DNA from: JBFKOL01 sp041628815
Lineage (GTDB): Bacteria > Bacteroidota > Bacteroidia > Chitinophagales > Saprospiraceae
Assembly: GCA_041628815.1 (NCBI GenBank)
Contig: JBFKOL010000083.1
Coordinates: 1-14,074 of the forward strand
DNA: 14,074 nt
Direction of reading: 5' to 3'
Position numbers and translations under genes: made by a program. The notes beneath the pieces are model-generated. The model worked only from the letters and a program-made list of their open reading frames with translations. It was not told the DNA's origin and made no database searches. Below are positions 7,323-14,074 of this stretch, in pieces; the stretch's first letter is position 1, and the number at the start of each line of letters is the position of its first letter.

Positions 7323-8765
7323 TCACTGTCCACCGTCATAGGACAACGGTGGAGGTCCTTCAGGTAGGATAGGCTTATATTCTGCATCGCCTTTGCGCTC
7401 CTTAAACTCCTCTTTTACGGCGTTAAGCAACGCGGTGTCAAGCATAAGATCCACCATGGTCGTTCCGAGGGATTTGGCAGCCAGCAGCATGCCTTTATGA
7501 CCAATGGACATACCCCCGCATGCAACTACGGCCCATGAGTGCCACGGTGTGCCAACGGGGGCTATTGTTGCTGACATCCTGACCACTGGAACGATCCAGG
7601 AAACATCACCGACATCGGTAGAACCCCCAGAGGGGTGCTCCAAGGTTTCTTCGAGTGCCTGTATGGATCCGTCGAGGCCGACCTGTTCTTTTCCCGTTGC
7701 AGCTTGTATTTGTTTGGCATAGGCGATCTCATCTTCTGTATAGATTATCGGACCAAGTGTTTCAAGGTTTTTTTGTAGAGCGGCGCCACCAGTCCTGTTA
7801 ACGAGGATCTCGTGAACGCCTGAAACCAAACGGATATCGTATTCCGTCTTGGTCATGATGGCAGCACCTCGCGCGATTTCCTTTACATGTTCATACACCT
7901 CCATCATTCCATTTCTGCGCGTGTCCCGTACGCGGGTCCAAATACGTGCATAATCAGGCACTACATTGACGACATCGCCGGCTTGTTGCATATGGTAGTG
8001 GATGCGGACCGTGGGCTTGATGTGCTCTCTGAATGCATTGATGCCGTGTGCATACAACTCCATTGCATCGGTAGCGCTCCGTCCATTCCACGGATCCGAA
8101 GAGGCATGAGCTGCCTGTCCTGTAAATTCTACGATAAAATCCACCAAAGCCAGGGAACTCTGCACTCCGCTTTTGGTAGATGCACCAGGATGCCAATCCA
8201 TACAGACATCGAGGCCATCGAACAATCCTGCCCGGGCCATCCACAGTTTTCCAAAAAATTTCTCCTCTGCCGGTGTGCCAAAAAATTTCACGGTCCCGGT
8301 CAACTGCCCGGATTCTATCTGCTCTTTGATGGCTACAGCGGCGCCGAGACTTGCCGTACCGAACAGGTTATGTCCACATCCATGGCCGCCGCCTCCAGGT
8401 ACCCTAACAGCTTTCGTGGCTTGTCTTTTCTGAGATATGCCAGGCAACGCATCAAACTCACCCAAAATACCAATGACCGGATCTCCCTCTCCAAATGAAG
8501 CAACAAATGCCGTCGGTATTCCGGCAACACCTCTTTCCACGGTAAAACCCTTTGATTCGGCATAGTCGGCAAGAAGGGCCGAAGATTGGCCTTCCTGGAA
8601 GGCCAGTTCCGCAAACTCCCATATCCTGTCACTGATGTCAATAAGATCGGCAGATTGCCGATTAATACTGGATACCACGGCATCTTTCTGTGCATGGTTA
8701 AACACTTGTGCATGCATCGGAATGGCCACCATTGCGAATAATAAATTAATGCTAAATGCTTTCAT
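7323..8765 (-). CDS. Exported AbgB-like M20 amidohydrolase
   Basis: A 480-residue zinc amidohydrolase of peptidase family M20, closest in pattern to AbgB (p-aminobenzoyl-glutamate hydrolase subunit B). Visible motifs are GILGEFDALPG (about 99-109), GGGGHGCGHNLFGTASLGAA (124-143) with H128, C130 and H132, GTPAEEKFFGK with E167/E168 (163-173), MDWHPG with H192, and GGSTDVGDVSW near the end, which carries the C-terminal metal-site region. Unlike typical AbgB it begins with a signal peptide, MKAFSINLLFAMVAIPMHA, with likely cleavage before Q20, so it should act in the periplasm or outside the cell. It ends in a proline-rich tail (PILPEGPPPLSYDGGQ). The substrate is an N-acyl or peptide-like amide of unknown identity. 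It is the first gene of the minus-strand group and overlaps or abuts the HNH gene. Confidence 0.92.
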   Translation of the reverse strand: MKAFSINLLFAMVAIPMHAQVFNHAQKDAVVSSINRQSADLIDISDRIWEFAELAFQEGQSSALLADYAESKGFTVERGVAGIPTAFVASFGEGDPVIGILGEFDALPGISQKRQATKAVRVPGGGGHGCGHNLFGTASLGAAVAIKEQIESGQLTGTVKFFGTPAEEKFFGKLWMARAGLFDGLDVCMDWHPGASTKSGVQSSLALVDFIVEFTGQAAHASSDPWNGRSATDAMELYAHGINAFREHIKPTVRIHYHMQQAGDVVNVVPDYARIWTRVRDTRRNGMMEVYEHVKEIARGAAIMTKTEYDIRLVSGVHEILVNRTGGAALQKNLETLGPIIYTEDEIAYAKQIQAATGKEQVGLDGSIQALEETLEHPSGGSTDVGDVSWIVPVVRMSATIAPVGTPWHSWAVVACGGMSIGHKGMLLAAKSLGTTMVDLMLDTALLNAVKEEFKERKGDAEYKPILPEGPPPLSYDGGQ

Positions 8766-8784
8766 AATCTGGTAAGTGAAATGC

Positions 8785-8816
8785 GGAAGATACGAGGTTT
8801 ATCCCTGTGTACAAAA
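8785..8816 (-). promoter_or_regulatory. Candidate Bacteroidota-type promoter for the amidohydrolase gene
   Basis: On the minus strand, TTTTG (8816-8812) is followed after 19 bases by TATCTTCC (8792-8785), which matches six of eight positions when the TAnnTTTG -7 box is counted with its free bases. The expected start would leave a leader of roughly a dozen bases before the ATG at 8765. It lies in the 166-base divergent gap with folD. No equally good match was found for folD itself. Confidence 0.4.
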
Positions 8817-8931
8817 CTGCTCAAAAGGGTAAAAAGATCATAACTACTGATCCACGGATGCATCCAAAAACTTCCAAAAAAGCACAGGCCTTGTCAACAA
8901 AATTGGATATTTGCACTTCATATTACGATTC

Positions 8932-9816
8932 ATGGCAGAATTAATCGATGGCAAAGCAATAGCCGAAGAAATCAAATTGGAGATCAAGGCCGAGGTCGAC
9001 CGTCTCAAGCAAGCAGGTCACAAAGTACCTCACCTTGCCGCGGTTCTTGTTGGTGACAATCCGGCCAGCCAGGCATATGTGAGAAACAAAGTTCGATCCT
9101 GTGACCAGGTCGGTTTTGAATCCACATTGATCAAAAAAGATGAATCCATCAGCGAAGAGGAATTGTTGCACATCATCCGCGACCTGAACTCTGACCCGTA
9201 CATAGATGGATACATTGTCCAGTTACCGCTGCCCGACCACATAGACCCCGAAAAAATAAACCTTGCCATTGATCCCGTAAAGGATGTAGACGGTTTTCAC
9301 CCGATGAATTTTGGAAGGATGACTTTGGGGCTTCCTTCCTATTTACCAGCGACGCCCCAGGGTATTTTGTTGATGCTGGAAAAGCATAGGGTAGAGACAT
9401 CTGGTAAGCGTTGTGTGGTTGTTGGAAGGAGCAACATAGTCGGCATGCCGATGGGGATCTTATTGAGCCAGAAAAGAAAAATAGGCAATTGTACCGTGAC
9501 CATTGTTCACTCCCGCACGCGCAACATAGAAGAAGAGATAGGGCGGGCAGATATCATCATTGCCGCTATAGGTCAGGCTGGCTTTATTAATGGCTCAATG
9601 ATCAAAGAAGGCGCTGTTGTAATAGATGTAGGCATCAACAGGGTTGATGACCCCAGTAGAAAAAGAGGATATCGCCTGGTAGGCGATGTGGACTTTGCCT
9701 CTGCAGGGCATAAAGCATCTTTCATCACACCTGTACCCGGAGGTGTGGGCCCCATGACTGTGACATCACTATTGATGAATACACTGAAAGCAGCCAAAAA
9801 AGAAATTTATAAATAA
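8932..9816 (+). CDS. folD: Bifunctional methylenetetrahydrofolate dehydrogenase/methenyltetrahydrofolate cyclohydrolase
   Basis: Interconverts 5,10-methylene- and 10-formyl-tetrahydrofolate with NADP, feeding purine and formyl-methionine synthesis. From ATG 8932 it has 294 residues, near the 288 of E. coli FolD. Key motifs: SQAYVRNKVRSC with catalytic K53, DGYIVQLPLPDH, KDVDGFHPMNFGRM, the nucleotide-binding VVVGRSNIVGMP, and the C-terminal PVPGGVGPMT. The frame extends to a TTG at 8911, but MAELIDGKAIAEEI is the standard N terminus. It opens a three-gene unit: the DinB-like gene begins 12 bases after its stop and prmA overlaps that gene. The upstream 166 bases are shared with the divergent amidohydrolase gene. 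Confidence 0.97.
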   Translation: MAELIDGKAIAEEIKLEIKAEVDRLKQAGHKVPHLAAVLVGDNPASQAYVRNKVRSCDQVGFESTLIKKDESISEEELLHIIRDLNSDPYIDGYIVQLPLPDHIDPEKINLAIDPVKDVDGFHPMNFGRMTLGLPSYLPATPQGILLMLEKHRVETSGKRCVVVGRSNIVGMPMGILLSQKRKIGNCTVTIVHSRTRNIEEEIGRADIIIAAIGQAGFINGSMIKEGAVVIDVGINRVDDPSRKRGYRLVGDVDFASAGHKASFITPVPGGVGPMTVTSLLMNTLKAAKKEIYK

Positions 9817-9828
9817 TATCTTCACCAC

Positions 9829-10341
9829 ATGAAGTGCAGCCAAGGAGCGGTGGAATTGATAAGACAGATCGTACAAACCATCGAACTCATACCCGAAGAT
9901 GACTACAGCCGGCCCCTGGAGGTTTACAATGGCTCCACCCTGGGTAAACATTTTAGACACATATACGATTTTTTTTCCTGTGTCACGATCGATTCCGATC
10001 AAAATGTCGTGGACTATTGCCAACGTCAAAGAGATGAACAGCTGGAGTGTGACAAGAGCTGCGCCATATTACAATTTGACCTTTTGAGACAAGCGCTCAT
10101 GAATATGCAGGAAAATAAGGCGATTACGGTTTATGCAGACTTCGAACTGGAAAATGGCATTCGCCCTGCCGTGGCCTCTACTTTAGGGCGCGAAATCATG
10201 TACGCCTATGATCACGCCGTACATCACCTCGCTATCGTCAAAATAGGTATCAAAAGCATCCACCCTGACATTGCGATTAACAATGAGTTGGGCGTTGCCG
10301 CTTCGACGATACGCCATCAGCATTCACTGGGCAATGTGTGA
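9829..10341 (+). CDS. DinB/YfiT-like metal-dependent protein
   Basis: A 170-residue protein with the four-helix DinB-like layout. The expected metal ligands are present: H41 and H44 in LGKHFRHIYDFF on the second helix, and H129 with H132/H133 in YDHAVHHLAIVKIG on the third. Members of this family include putative thiol-dependent transferases (bacillithiol or mycothiol S-transferase-like), damage-inducible proteins and many with no known role; nothing here narrows the choice. It is cytosolic, with no signal peptide. It follows folD by 12 bases and its last 8 bases overlap the start of prmA (ATG at 10334), so the three are probably translated from one message. There is no Shine-Dalgarno sequence before its ATG. 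Confidence 0.85.
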   Translation: MKCSQGAVELIRQIVQTIELIPEDDYSRPLEVYNGSTLGKHFRHIYDFFSCVTIDSDQNVVDYCQRQRDEQLECDKSCAILQFDLLRQALMNMQENKAITVYADFELENGIRPAVASTLGREIMYAYDHAVHHLAIVKIGIKSIHPDIAINNELGVAASTIRHQHSLGNV

Positions 10342-11173
10342 CCTGCAAGTCATTCACAAACTCACCCTATACATCCCAGACACATATACCCAGGAGTTGG
10401 TAATCGCCCATCTCGACCAGGCAGGTGTGACCGCCATGGAACAGGGCCATGATCACATCATAGTTTATTCGTCTGACGTAGAAGAACTCCGCAATCTGTG
10501 CCACGAGCTCTCCAAATACTCATTGGTTGGCGAGGACGGCTGTGTGATCGATGCTCATCAAGCAAAGAATTGGAATGAGGTGTGGGAATCAACTTTCAAA
10601 CCGGTTGAAATAGGCCAATTCTGCCGCATCAGAGCTTCTTTTCATGAAAAGAAGCCCGATGTCAGGTACGATTTGATCATCGATCCTGAAATGGCGTTTG
10701 GCACCGGACACCACGAGACCACCTTCCTTATGATAGCAGAAATGGAGTTCCTGTATGTTAATGACAAAACCGTCCTGGATTATGGATGTGGCACCGGCAT
10801 ACTTGCGATATTAGCATCTAAGCTCGGAAGTTCGAAGGTCCTTGCCATTGATCACGATCCAAAGGCTGTGGCCAGCGCACAAAGAAATGTCGAATTGAAT
10901 CATAGTCGTGGAGTCGACGTACGCCGCGCCGGTATTGAAGAAATTCCCCTGGACAAATGGGACATAGTGCTTGCCAATATCAACAGGAATGTTCTTAAGG
11001 AAAGATCGCGATACATTGTGGAACGGCTTTCACCCGGGGGTATAGCATTACTTTCGGGAATACTCAATGAAGATGTCGGGCAAATTCAAGAAACCTATGA
11101 AAGGCTGGGACTATATCTCGCGCATTCCCGGGTGAAGAACGAATGGTCCATTTTGAAAATGGCGAAACGTTGA
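10334..11173 (+). CDS. prmA: Ribosomal protein L11 methyltransferase
   Basis: SAM-dependent enzyme that trimethylates ribosomal protein L11. From ATG 10334 it has 279 residues. A short N-terminal L11-binding domain (about residues 1-60) is followed by a linker with NWNEVWESTFKPVEIG, then the class I Rossmann methyltransferase domain. The diagnostic motifs are IDPEMAFGTGHHETT (about 117-130), the SAM loop DYGCGTG (149-155) and LANINRN (213-219). The open frame extends upstream to 10271, but that part lies inside the DinB-like gene and does not match the family; MCDLQVIHKLTLYIPD is the expected first strand. Its start overlaps the previous stop by 8 bases. It ends immediately before the convergent maf stop with no gap. 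Confidence 0.95.
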   Translation: MCDLQVIHKLTLYIPDTYTQELVIAHLDQAGVTAMEQGHDHIIVYSSDVEELRNLCHELSKYSLVGEDGCVIDAHQAKNWNEVWESTFKPVEIGQFCRIRASFHEKKPDVRYDLIIDPEMAFGTGHHETTFLMIAEMEFLYVNDKTVLDYGCGTGILAILASKLGSSKVLAIDHDPKAVASAQRNVELNHSRGVDVRRAGIEEIPLDKWDIVLANINRNVLKERSRYIVERLSPGGIALLSGILNEDVGQIQETYERLGLYLAHSRVKNEWSILKMAKR

Positions 11174-11752
11174 CTAACGCCAATTCTTCAGGACACTGTA
11201 CACCCTGTGCACCGGCAATCCCATGACATTGTAAAAGGAACCATCTATTTTGAGAACCTTTGTCTTACCGAACCAATCCTGGATCCCATAGGCTCCGGCC
11301 TTGTCCAAAACCTGGTAATTGTCTACATAATAATCGGCTTCTTCTTCGGTCACTTCGTCAACCAGGACGCTTGTCAGGTCACTGAAAACAGCCTTTTTCT
11401 TTCGGTCCTGAATACAAACGCCTGTGATAACAAGATGTTCCTTTCCCCCAAGCGAGCGGATCATTTCCTTGGCTTCCCTTTTATTGGTGGGTTTCCCGAG
11501 AATGGCCCCTTCGTTTAATACCACGGTATCCGCAGTAATAAGCAATGAAGAAGGGTCGAGTCTTTTTATCAGGATATCCCCCTTGTATTCAGCAAGGTGT
11601 TCTGCAGCTTTTTCTTCAGACACCCCTTCCGGAATTTCTTCCTTGGCTGAAATTTTTTTGACCTTGAAGGTAATTCCCAATCCTTCAAGCAATTGTCTTC
11701 TTCGTGGTGATGCAGATCCCAATACGACCTGGTAATTGGTCAATTTGAGCAT
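11174..11752 (-). CDS. maf: Maf family nucleoside triphosphate pyrophosphatase
   Basis: A 192-residue Maf/HAM1-fold protein that hydrolyses non-canonical or modified nucleoside triphosphates to monophosphates. The nucleotide-binding N terminus VVLGSASPRRRQLLEGLG (12-19 core), TADTVV with D75, LGKPTNKREA (86-95), and DKAGAYGIQ (150-158) are all present. The residues around DKAGAYGIQ are of the dTTP/UTP pyrophosphatase (YhdE-like) kind rather than the m7GTP (YceF) kind; this is inference from the motif. It is the last gene of the fdx-iscX-ubiA-maf unit, one base after the ubiA stop. It meets prmA end to end, leaving no room for a dedicated terminator between the stops. Confidence 0.95.
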   Translation of the reverse strand: MLKLTNYQVVLGSASPRRRQLLEGLGITFKVKKISAKEEIPEGVSEEKAAEHLAEYKGDILIKRLDPSSLLITADTVVLNEGAILGKPTNKREAKEMIRSLGGKEHLVITGVCIQDRKKKAVFSDLTSVLVDEVTEEEADYYVDNYQVLDKAGAYGIQDWFGKTKVLKIDGSFYNVMGLPVHRVYSVLKNWR

Positions 11753-11753
11753 A

Positions 11754-12686
11754 TCAGGTTATATTTTTTAGATAAAGTAAAAATAACAATCCACTAAGCA
11801 TATAAACCTTCAAGTAGGCGCTAAGTTTGCCATATCCCCTTGAATCGTTTGTAGAATGGATAAAATAGGGTATGGGAGCTGTCGGAAGCACGATCAGAAC
11901 CAAATAAATAAGGATTGTCCCCCCAAGGAGGTTGTGAAACCGGAGACCTGTTGAGATGACCATCAGGCAAACAAAAGTCAAAACATACAACATCCTTTTC
12001 GTACTGACATCTCCAAAAGATATGGGAAAGGTTTTATAACCTGCTGCAGAATCTCCTTCCATGTCTTCTGCATCTTTGGCCACTTCGCGAAGAAAGGTCA
12101 ATATAAATGCGAAGCTCATATAGAAAGCACCCGTAAATACCACCTGCAAAAATCTGTGGTGGTTGGTGTCCCGGAGCAAGACTAAAGATTCGTATTCTCC
12201 CAATAGAATGACGCCGATTACCGAGGCACAAAGTGCAGCAACAATGAAATTGCCTATCAGTGGCAGCTTTTTAAAATAAACATTGTATGCGAATACAACT
12301 ACCACTGCAACAAAGTACAACATCACATACCACGGCTTGTTTATCTCCAGAGCCAGCGAGAAAGCAATCGGGACAGGGGCAACAGCAAAAAAGGTCAGGA
12401 GCAAACCTACAAGTGTTTTTCCGGCAACCTGGTAGGCCCTCTTTCCCTTGTTCAAAAAATCTGGGCGTACATCTGTCAGATCATTATGCAAGTAACCAAA
12501 TACCGCAACACAAACGGTAATCAAGACAAGCAAATAAAGGTCTTTCAACCAGAGAATGGGTTCTATTCTTTCGGCGTTCAAGGCAGGATAGAGGACACCA
12601 AAGGCAAATACAAGCATGGTAGCTGCCACGATAACCAGGTTGGGTACACGGAGCATTCCGAGCAATGCTTCAATCCTGTTTTTCAC
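11754..12686 (-). CDS. UbiA-family prenyltransferase
   Basis: A 310-residue membrane enzyme that transfers an isoprenoid chain from its diphosphate to an acceptor. Both Mg-diphosphate motifs are visible: NDLTDVRPD at 68-76 and DAEDMEGD at 205-212. Around eight or nine hydrophobic segments span the membrane. The second motif, DxEDxEGD, resembles the geranylgeranylglycerol-phosphate geranylgeranyltransferase-like branch that is widespread in Bacteroidota, rather than MenA or heme O synthase; the acceptor is unproven. It starts with GTG at 12686, overlapping the iscX stop as GTGA (12683-12686), so translation is probably coupled. maf follows after one base. Family call is firm, substrate is not. 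Confidence 0.92.
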   Translation of the reverse strand: MKNRIEALLGMLRVPNLVIVAATMLVFAFGVLYPALNAERIEPILWLKDLYLLVLITVCVAVFGYLHNDLTDVRPDFLNKGKRAYQVAGKTLVGLLLTFFAVAPVPIAFSLALEINKPWYVMLYFVAVVVVFAYNVYFKKLPLIGNFIVAALCASVIGVILLGEYESLVLLRDTNHHRFLQVVFTGAFYMSFAFILTFLREVAKDAEDMEGDSAAGYKTFPISFGDVSTKRMLYVLTFVCLMVISTGLRFHNLLGGTILIYLVLIVLPTAPIPYFIHSTNDSRGYGKLSAYLKVYMLSGLLFLLYLKNIT

Positions 12687-12928
12687 TGATTATCCCGCCA
12701 TTCGTAGACCCATTTAGCCTGGATTTGTTCCAAATGCCCTTCATTGCAGTCTTCGCGTAACCCTTTGAAATTTGGCAAATCCAGTACCCATCCAATGAGG
12801 TCGGTGAACCTGATGCGATAAATTTTACTCTCATCAAAGTCATCACCGAACTTATCGTAAAGTGCCATAGCAATATCTTCGTGATCGTTCCAGTTAAGAG
12901 GGTGGTCATCAAAATCTTTAAATGACAT
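12683..12928 (-). CDS. iscX: IscX-like Fe-S assembly protein
   Basis: An 81-residue acidic protein related to E. coli IscX (66 residues), an iron-binding regulator of cysteine desulfurase IscS. Shared features are LNWNDHEDIAMALYDKF at the start, RFTDLIGWVLDLPNF in the middle (E. coli VRFTDMHQWICDL), and a final CNEGHLEQIQAKWVYEW matching NEKILEAILLVW. The extra length is at the N terminus (SFKDFDDHP) and in small insertions. It lies 8 bases after fdx, as in classical isc operons where fdx and iscX are neighbours, but hscA, hscB, iscU and iscS are not in the window. Its stop overlaps the GTG start of the prenyltransferase gene. Confidence 0.9.
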   Translation of the reverse strand: MSFKDFDDHPLNWNDHEDIAMALYDKFGDDFDESKIYRIRFTDLIGWVLDLPNFKGLREDCNEGHLEQIQAKWVYEWRDNQ

Positions 12929-12936
12929 GATCTGTT

Positions 12937-13278
12937 TTAATGTTCGTGTCCAATAATCTGCGATTGATCCGGAATAACGACCTCAATGTATGCATCATCT
13001 TCCAGTATGATGCATTGGCATCCCAGACGGGACTCTAACCTGGGGTTGATCGCCCGGTCAATGAAGTCCTCTTCTTTATCTGATATTTCTTCCAAGAATT
13101 CCTCACCTCGTTCTACATAGATATGGCATGTACTGCACGCGCAGACACCTCCACAATTGTGATTCAAATGAATATCATGGTCCTCAGTGATCTCAAGGAT
13201 GGAATAACCCGCTTCGGCATCAATTACCTCTTTCTCGGGAATGGATTTGTCTTCAAATCTAAACTTTACTGTAGCCAT
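12937..13278 (-). CDS. fdx: ISC-type (adrenodoxin-like) 2Fe-2S ferredoxin
   Basis: A 113-residue ferredoxin. The cluster ligands are C42, C48 and C51 in NCGGVCACSTCH and C87 in RLGCQC, the same numbers as E. coli Fdx. C46 and C89 are extra cysteines near the cluster. The protein is strongly acidic, as usual for electron carriers. In ISC systems this ferredoxin supplies electrons for cluster assembly; here its only isc-type neighbour is iscX, 8 bases downstream. It heads the minus-strand unit, with a candidate -7 box 15 bases upstream of the ATG. It diverges from the gene at 13423 across 144 bases. Confidence 0.95.
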   Translation of the reverse strand: MATVKFRFEDKSIPEKEVIDAEAGYSILEITEDHDIHLNHNCGGVCACSTCHIYVERGEEFLEEISDKEEDFIDRAINPRLESRLGCQCIILEDDAYIEVVIPDQSQIIGHEH

Positions 13279-13292
13279 TCAATGTTAGTAAG

Positions 13293-13300
13293 CAAATCTA
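13293..13300 (-). promoter_or_regulatory. Candidate -7 box for fdx
   Basis: The minus strand reads TAGATTTG, an exact fit to the Bacteroidota TAnnTTTG element, 15 bases upstream of the fdx ATG. No TTG is found at the usual 17-23 base distance upstream, so the promoter may depend on an activator or the match may be chance. The implied leader is only a few bases long. Confidence 0.32.
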
Positions 13301-13324
13301 ACGTGAAAGAGTTCCGTAGAGTTC

Positions 13325-13349
13325 ATCGGTACCGATCAAATTGATCGGT
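13325..13349. promoter_or_regulatory. Compound palindrome in the fdx/13423 divergent region (candidate operator)
   Basis: A perfect 9-base inverted repeat, ACCGATCAA and TTGATCGGT with one base between (13331-13349), overlaps a second perfect palindrome ATCGGTACCGAT (13325-13336). Together they give three copies of ATCGGT in alternating orientation within 25 bases. No T-tract follows on either strand, and both flanking genes point away, so a terminator is unlikely; a dimeric regulator site is the better guess. Confidence 0.5.
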
Positions 13350-13375
13350 AAAAAGCTTTCAAGTCAAAATTTTTC

Positions 13376-13405
13376 GCAATATATTAATAGAACGATTAAT
13401 ATTGC
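13376..13405. repeat. AT-rich imperfect inverted repeat upstream of the 13423 gene
   Basis: Arms GCAATATATTAAT (13376-13388) and ATTAATATTGC (13395-13405) pair over 11 bases, with two unpaired bases in the left arm and a 6-base loop AGAACG. It ends 17 bases before the ATG at 13423, where it could be an operator or a hairpin in the leader that hides the start. No U-tract follows. Confidence 0.45.
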
Positions 13406-13422
13406 CCATCTAAGGTTACTTG

Positions 13423-14074
13423 ATGTCTCAATCCACCTCTCAATCCGATTTTATTCCCTACAAGTTCAAGGATTTAAAAATATATTCTTCCACAGAGTGG
13501 CTTGCTGGCAACCGCAAGAAGTATCGGCAGGTCTTCGAACAAAAAGATGTGGCCTACATTTATGTGGAATTATCGCTCATCAACAAACTGTATGACCGAG
13601 AGACCTGGGACGCCTCCATCGTTTTAAAATGTTACAGGCTGGGAAAGGGGAAAAAGGAAATTTGTAATCTCACGATTAGCCGGCAAGTGAGCAAACACGA
13701 CCACATTATATTCATTCGGGAAGGATGGGGACACAAAACAAGTGGTTACTTCTGGAAAAAAGGAAAATATTGCTGGGAGGCTTTCATGGGAGATAAGAAA
13801 CTGGCCGTTAAGTACTTCTATGTAGAAGATATTGCCAGCCAGCTGAGGCGCGGACCTGAAAGAGCGCTCAAAGTTTCAACCATCCGGTATTTCGAAGGAG
13901 ACTACGATCACAGTGATGAGGAAGACAAAGTCTACTATTCACAGTTTGACCAGGAAGAAACGCGCTATGTATTTGTGGAGCTTGAAATAGAAAACCGCCT
14001 CAATGATCATACGTGGCACAGTGAATTGTTTGTCAAATTTTACAACAATGCACGAGAGTTGAAAGGAGAGGTAG
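13423..14074 (+). CDS. N-terminal part of a protein with a duplicated beta-rich domain (3' end cut by window)
   Basis: The frame is open from ATG 13423 to the window edge, giving 217 residues without a stop. No signal peptide or membrane helix is seen. It contains an internal duplication: residues 32-80 (KYRQVFEQ, AYIYVELSLINKLYDRETW, VLKCY) align with 169-217 (VYYSQFDQ, RYVFVELEIENRLNDHTW, FVKFY), with 11 identities over 27 positions in the core. Between them lies REGWGHKTSGYFWKKGKYCW and a YFYVEDI strand. I recall such tandem domains in front of AAA-type ATPase modules in Bacteroidota, but no Walker motif is present in the visible part, so that is only a guess. ATG 13423 is chosen because upstream codons include stops; the preceding TAAGG is at most a weak ribosome site. 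A different frame is open over 13341-13595 but is a shadow of this one. Confidence 0.8.
   Translation, partial: MSQSTSQSDFIPYKFKDLKIYSSTEWLAGNRKKYRQVFEQKDVAYIYVELSLINKLYDRETWDASIVLKCYRLGKGKKEICNLTISRQVSKHDHIIFIREGWGHKTSGYFWKKGKYCWEAFMGDKKLAVKYFYVEDIASQLRRGPERALKVSTIRYFEGDYDHSDEEDKVYYSQFDQEETRYVFVELEIENRLNDHTWHSELFVKFYNNARELKGEV

Noticed and set aside
7887..8498. Plus-strand open frame of 203 codons opposite the amidohydrolase gene.
   Set aside because: It is cysteine- and histidine-rich without recognisable motifs and lies wholly antisense to a well-supported M20 enzyme.

Overview
The window reads as ordinary chromosomal DNA from a member of the Bacteroidota, possibly a Saprospiria-like lineage (inference). 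Reasons: nearly all starts lack a Shine-Dalgarno sequence; one or two upstream regions fit the Bacteroidota -33/-7 promoter pattern (TTTG ... TAnnTTTG); a 2Fe-2S ferredoxin and IscX sit together without the rest of an isc operon; and a UbiA-family prenyltransferase is directly followed by Maf. Genes are tightly packed and often overlap by 4-10 bases. I see no rRNA, tRNA, CRISPR array, insertion sequence or phage gene, and no gene-free stretch above 300 bases.

Layout from left to right. (1) A plus-strand unit, 1-2878: the C-terminal part of an M1 metallopeptidase (cut by the window edge), a six-helix membrane protein whose start overlaps it, and a metallo-beta-lactamase-fold hydrolase. (2) A nitrilase-family hydrolase on the minus strand, divergent from a class V PLP enzyme on the plus strand, with only 37 bases between them. 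(3) A minus-strand DNA-3-methyladenine glycosylase I (Tag), convergent with the PLP enzyme. (4) A minus-strand group, 8765 down to 5682: exported AbgB-like M20 amidohydrolase, HNH endonuclease, a small lipoprotein gene broken by an in-frame TAA, and a DUF2541-like lipoprotein. A clear intrinsic terminator at 5621-5659 ends the group. (5) A plus-strand unit folD-dinB-like-prmA, 8932-11173. (6) A minus-strand unit fdx-iscX-ubiA-maf, 13278 down to 11174. (7) The N-terminal part of a plus-strand protein with a duplicated domain, running off the right edge from 13423.

Most genes are housekeeping or general metabolism: one-carbon folate chemistry and ribosomal protein methylation (folD, prmA), alkylation repair (tag), Fe-S electron transfer and assembly (fdx, iscX), isoprenoid lipid synthesis (ubiA) and nucleotide sanitation (maf). 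The least explained parts are the broken lipoprotein gene with its lipoprotein neighbour, the duplicated-domain protein at the right edge, and the 144-base divergent region in front of it, which holds two separate inverted repeats. I found no convincing evidence of a wholly new multi-gene system.
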